Shown: positions 63,590 to 64,000 of the stretch, in pieces
Layout: each line of letters starts with the position of its first letter
Numbering within the stretch: the first letter of the stretch is position 1
DNA from: Bacillus sp. FJAT-27225
Lineage (GTDB): Bacteria > Bacillota > Bacilli > Bacillales > Cytobacillaceae
Direction: 5' to 3'
Length of the DNA: 64,000 nt
Assembly (NCBI RefSeq): GCF_001685025.1
Contig: NZ_MAYU01000025.1
Location: forward strand, 1-64,000
Position numbers and translations under genes: made by a program
Notes under the pieces: generated by a model
Told to the model about the DNA's origin: nothing
The model's input: the letters and a program-made list of their open reading frames with translations, nothing else
Database searches by the model: none

Positions 63590-64000
63590 ATGAAAAGTTA
63601 TTTTATACTTTCTATGTGTTTGTTGTTTTTAACGTATTATTTTTTAAATTTTAACTGGTTACGATACCTTGTTGTCATTATGGCATTCATCTCTTTTTCA
63701 GTTTGCATTATAAGGGCTCATGGGTTTCCCCGTATTCTTGCGATTGGAATGATGGGAAGTGGAATCGCTTTGGAAATAGGCCAGGGAGGGGGAATAGAGG
63801 CAATAGTTGACGGAATTTTATTCGTACTGCCGTTACTCTGCATCTTAACGCTCGCGCCCCTCCTTTCAGTTCCGCTTAAAATAGGCGGATATTTTAAAGC
63901 ACTTGATTCCTTCCTCGGGAACATGTTGCATAACCCAAAAATATTTTTTGCTGGAATAACCGCCACTCTTTTCATCCTAAGCCCAGTTCTAAATCTTGGT
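63590..64000 (+). CDS. Integral membrane protein, N-terminal 137 residues, runs off the window
   Basis: The frame opens at ATG 63590 after AGGAGGGGAGG and stays open to the end of the window. The visible part has about five hydrophobic segments, including YFILSMCLLFLTYYFLNF and LFVLPLLCILTLAPLLSV. I do not recognise the family. It lies 90 bases beyond the operon terminator. Confidence 0.75.
   Translation, partial: MKSYFILSMCLLFLTYYFLNFNWLRYLVVIMAFISFSVCIIRAHGFPRILAIGMMGSGIALEIGQGGGIEAIVDGILFVLPLLCILTLAPLLSVPLKIGGYFKALDSFLGNMLHNPKIFFAGITATLFILSPVLNLG

Noticed and set aside
1-64000. CRISPR array, tRNA, rRNA or prophage block
   Set aside because: No regularly spaced repeats, cloverleaf-like conserved arms, rRNA segments or phage structural genes were recognised while reading both strands.

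Overview
The window reads as chromosomal DNA of a low-to-moderate GC, spore-former-type Firmicute of the Bacillaceae. Signs are the AGGAGG-like ribosome binding sites, frequent TTG and GTG starts, sigma-A promoters, CcpA-type cre sites, YesM/YesN, YcsI/YcsG, KipI/KipA and LCP proteins, and lipoproteins with Bacillus-style lipoboxes. No rRNA, tRNA, CRISPR array, phage block or intact insertion sequence was found.

Layout. (1) 1-12.4 kb holds mostly single genes: a CarD-like regulator, an M14 metallopeptidase, a SHOCT-tailed lipoprotein, a stand-alone FtsZ, a secreted GH3 glycosidase, a lipoprotein polysaccharide deacetylase, a DUF4015 lipoprotein and a membrane cupredoxin. (2) 12.6-21.7 kb: a PIG-L-fold protein with its metal motif eroded, then a five-gene Opp/Dpp-type ABC importer, a siroheme-reductase-like fragment, a CsoR-family repressor with a long N-terminal extension and a MATE exporter. 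(3) 22-26.4 kb: a lysine-dehydrogenase-like enzyme and a second, secreted M14 carboxypeptidase with an inserted domain. (4) 26.5-31.1 kb, minus strand: the 5-oxoprolinase operon pxpB-pxpC-pxpA with ycsG and ycsI, with a perfect cre site upstream. (5) 31.4-49.2 kb: a carbohydrate-uptake island (large CBM/beta-propeller secreted protein, YesM/YesN two-component pair, sugar ABC importer, TIM-barrel protein, intracellular propeller protein, FAD oxidoreductase). It lies between two directly repeated LCP genes, one of them dead. (6) 49.5-51.7 kb: a cysteine desulfurase converging on a small SelW/Rdx-family gene that reads through an in-frame TGA in a CxxU motif, a probable selenoprotein, then a shattered YusW-like lipoprotein pseudogene. 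(7) 52-64 kb: one long operon with TctCBA tripartite transporter genes, two 2-hydroxyacid dehydrogenases of unrelated fold, a HpaI/GarL-type aldolase, a GntR regulator, a DapA-family protein, glucarate dehydratase, 5-dehydro-4-deoxyglucarate dehydratase and a semialdehyde dehydrogenase. The window ends inside a membrane protein gene.

How they work together. Region 7 is best read as uptake and catabolism of an aldarate such as glucarate or galactarate: GudD dehydrates it, KdgD gives 2-oxoglutarate semialdehyde, and the aldehyde dehydrogenase gives 2-oxoglutarate. A GarL-like aldolase branch runs beside it, and a Tct transporter sits where Bacillus usually has GudP. Its promoter is followed directly by a perfect 42-bp palindrome, a likely operator. 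Region 5 looks like a sensor-controlled sugar-acquisition locus whose degrading enzyme is not from a family I recognise; the propeller proteins are the candidates. The strongest single unusual observation is the minus-strand selenoprotein gene at 50660-50902, which ordinary gene calling would miss.
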